Origin: Paracoccaceae bacterium | GTDB lineage: Bacteria; Pseudomonadota; Alphaproteobacteria; Rhodobacterales; Rhodobacteraceae | Assembly: GCA_902534325.1 (NCBI GenBank) | Contig: CACAPQ010000004.1 | Coordinates: 1-64,000 of the forward strand | DNA length: 64,000 nucleotides | Direction: 5' to 3' | In this document: one piece after another, positions 63,200 to 64,000 of the stretch | How positions within the stretch are numbered: the first letter of the stretch is position 1 | Layout: every line of letters starts with the position of its first letter | The notes under the pieces: generated by a model | The model's database searches: none | What the model was told of the DNA's origin: nothing | What the model saw: the letters and a program-made list of their open reading frames with translations, nothing else | Program-made: the position numbers and the translations under genes

Positions 63200-63288
63200 A
63201 CTATTTCTTAACTGACACACTTTTGCTGGAAACTTTTATAGGTTACCTTAGTTAAGGATTTTAAATAATGTTTGGAGCTTAATCTCAA

Positions 63289-63882
63289 ATGTTTACAGGA
63301 ATAATTACAGATGTGGGTGAGATTATAGAACTGGAAAAGAGGGGTGACCTTCGTGCCCGAATAAAAACTAATTATGATGCAAACGGAATTGCATTTGGTG
63401 CATCTATAGCTTGTGATGGGATTTGTCTCACAGCAGTAGATTTTGGGGACAACTGGTTTGATGTTGAGATCAGTGCGGAGACTGTCTCTAAAACTGTAAT
63501 AGGATCTGGTCTTTGGAAAATTAACCACCAGGTGAATTTAGAACGTTCATTAAAAGTTGGGGATGAACTTGGGGGGCATATTGTTTCTGGTCATGTAGAC
63601 GGCATTGCAAAAGTTTCTTCTATCAAAGACGAAGGCGATAGCACTAGATTTATGTTTGAAGTACCTGAAGAATTAGCCCGTTTTATTGCCCCAAAAGGTT
63701 CTGTTGCTCTAAACGGCACTTCTTTGACTGTTAATGAGGTAAAAGATAATACATTTGGAATAAATTTGGTTCCACATACAAAAAAAGTAACTTCATGGGG
63801 TAAGACAAAGGTAGGAGATCCTATAAATTTGGAAATTGATACCTTAGCGAGATACGTCGCGCGCTTAGCGGAATATCAATAG
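63289..63882 (+). CDS. ribE: riboflavin synthase alpha chain
   Basis: A 197-residue protein of two homologous beta-barrel lumazine-binding repeats: MFTGIITDVGEI, GASIACDGICLTAVDFGDN, then GGHIVSGHVDGIAKV and GSVALNGTSLTVNEVKDN. It disproportionates two 6,7-dimethyl-8-ribityllumazine molecules into riboflavin. Full length. No FMN riboswitch is visible in the 89 bases before it. The remaining 118 bases of the window downstream hold no gene I can support; ribBA or ribH may follow outside. Confidence 0.96.
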   Translation: MFTGIITDVGEIIELEKRGDLRARIKTNYDANGIAFGASIACDGICLTAVDFGDNWFDVEISAETVSKTVIGSGLWKINHQVNLERSLKVGDELGGHIVSGHVDGIAKVSSIKDEGDSTRFMFEVPEELARFIAPKGSVALNGTSLTVNEVKDNTFGINLVPHTKKVTSWGKTKVGDPINLEIDTLARYVARLAEYQ

Positions 63883-64000
63883 AATTTAATTACTATGAAG
63901 TTTTTCACTAAGCTACTTTAAACCAAAAAAAGTTGTTGGCGTGGATTTGCTTAAAGTCCAAATGAGAACCAATATTTATTTACCTTATTTACAAATAATA

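Noticed and set aside
63200-63288. FMN riboswitch before ribE
   Set aside because: The gap is only 89 bases and AT-rich; the conserved multi-helix core is not present.

Overview
The window is an AT-rich stretch of ordinary alphaproteobacterial chromosome, about 60% A+T by eye. Gene order and content point to Rhodobacterales (the roseobacter group). The evidence is the run tldD | ctaC-ctaB-(small CoxF-like gene)-ctaG-ctaE-surf1-thrC-M16 peptidase, a soxBDAG sarcosine oxidase operon, the fhs-chorismate mutase-folD cluster, a zinc-ribbon gene divergent from ftsE-ftsX-plsC, and argH-(small lipoprotein)-aminotransferase-lysA. With this base composition a marine low-GC roseobacter lineage is the likely source; that is an inference, not a species call. 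I see no phage, insertion sequence, integrase, CRISPR array or toxin-antitoxin pair.

Layout. 1-4.4 kb: 3' part of meaB, rpmB, a periplasmic copper chaperone, a low-molecular-weight tyrosine phosphatase, a small membrane protein, an inositol monophosphatase and a convergent rhomboid protease. 4.6 kb: tRNA-Leu(UAA). 4.8-9.0 kb: a divergent IlvD/Edd dehydratase, hemG-type protoporphyrinogen oxidase and a PhrB-like photolyase. 9.0-12.3 kb: peptidoglycan recycling (murQ, nagA, anmK). 12.4-18.5 kb: a PhnDCEE transporter with a metallophosphoesterase and two HAD phosphatases. 18.6-19.8 kb: a CaiB-family enzyme that looks like 2-methylfumaryl-CoA isomerase. 20-25.4 kb: GPH-family transporter, lysA, aminotransferase, LptM-like lipoprotein and argH on the minus strand. 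25.4-29.1 kb: thioredoxin, zinc-ribbon protein, ftsE, ftsX, plsC. 29.2-32.2 kb: fhs, chorismate mutase, folD. 32.2-39.2 kb (minus strand): pdeM, Lhr-like helicase, scoB, scoA, topA. 39.4-49.9 kb: tldD, then the cytochrome oxidase assembly operon, thrC, peptidase, acetyltransferase and a GlcD-like flavoenzyme. 49.9-51.8 kb: DCC-family protein and rimO. 51.9-57.0 kb: soxBDAG. 57.0-63.9 kb: dnaG, rpoD, yjbQ, nrdR, ribD, ribE.

How the genes connect. Sarcosine oxidase transfers the methyl carbon of sarcosine to tetrahydrofolate, FolD converts methylene- to formyl-THF, and Fhs can release formate with ATP gain, so one complete C1 route is in this window. MurQ, NagA and AnmK turn anhydro-MurNAc into glucosamine-6-phosphate. 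The Phn transporter sits among three phosphoester hydrolases and no C-P lyase, which suggests uptake of phosphate esters or a simple phosphonate. The cytochrome oxidase block supplies subunits II and III plus heme O synthesis, Cox11 and Surf1, but not subunit I.

I did not find a convincing wholly new system. The most useful leads are non-coding: overlapping inverted repeats just before nagA, a three-segment alternative-hairpin leader before rpoD, a stem-loop between phnD and phnC, and a putative NrdR box. Others are small genes (32, 38 and 55 codons), a helicase-PdeM pair lacking its usual ligase partner, a photolyase lacking two expected FeS cysteines, and a lone mct-like gene. Many starts here are chosen by Shine-Dalgarno position or family alignment, because longer in-frame TTG/GTG extensions exist.
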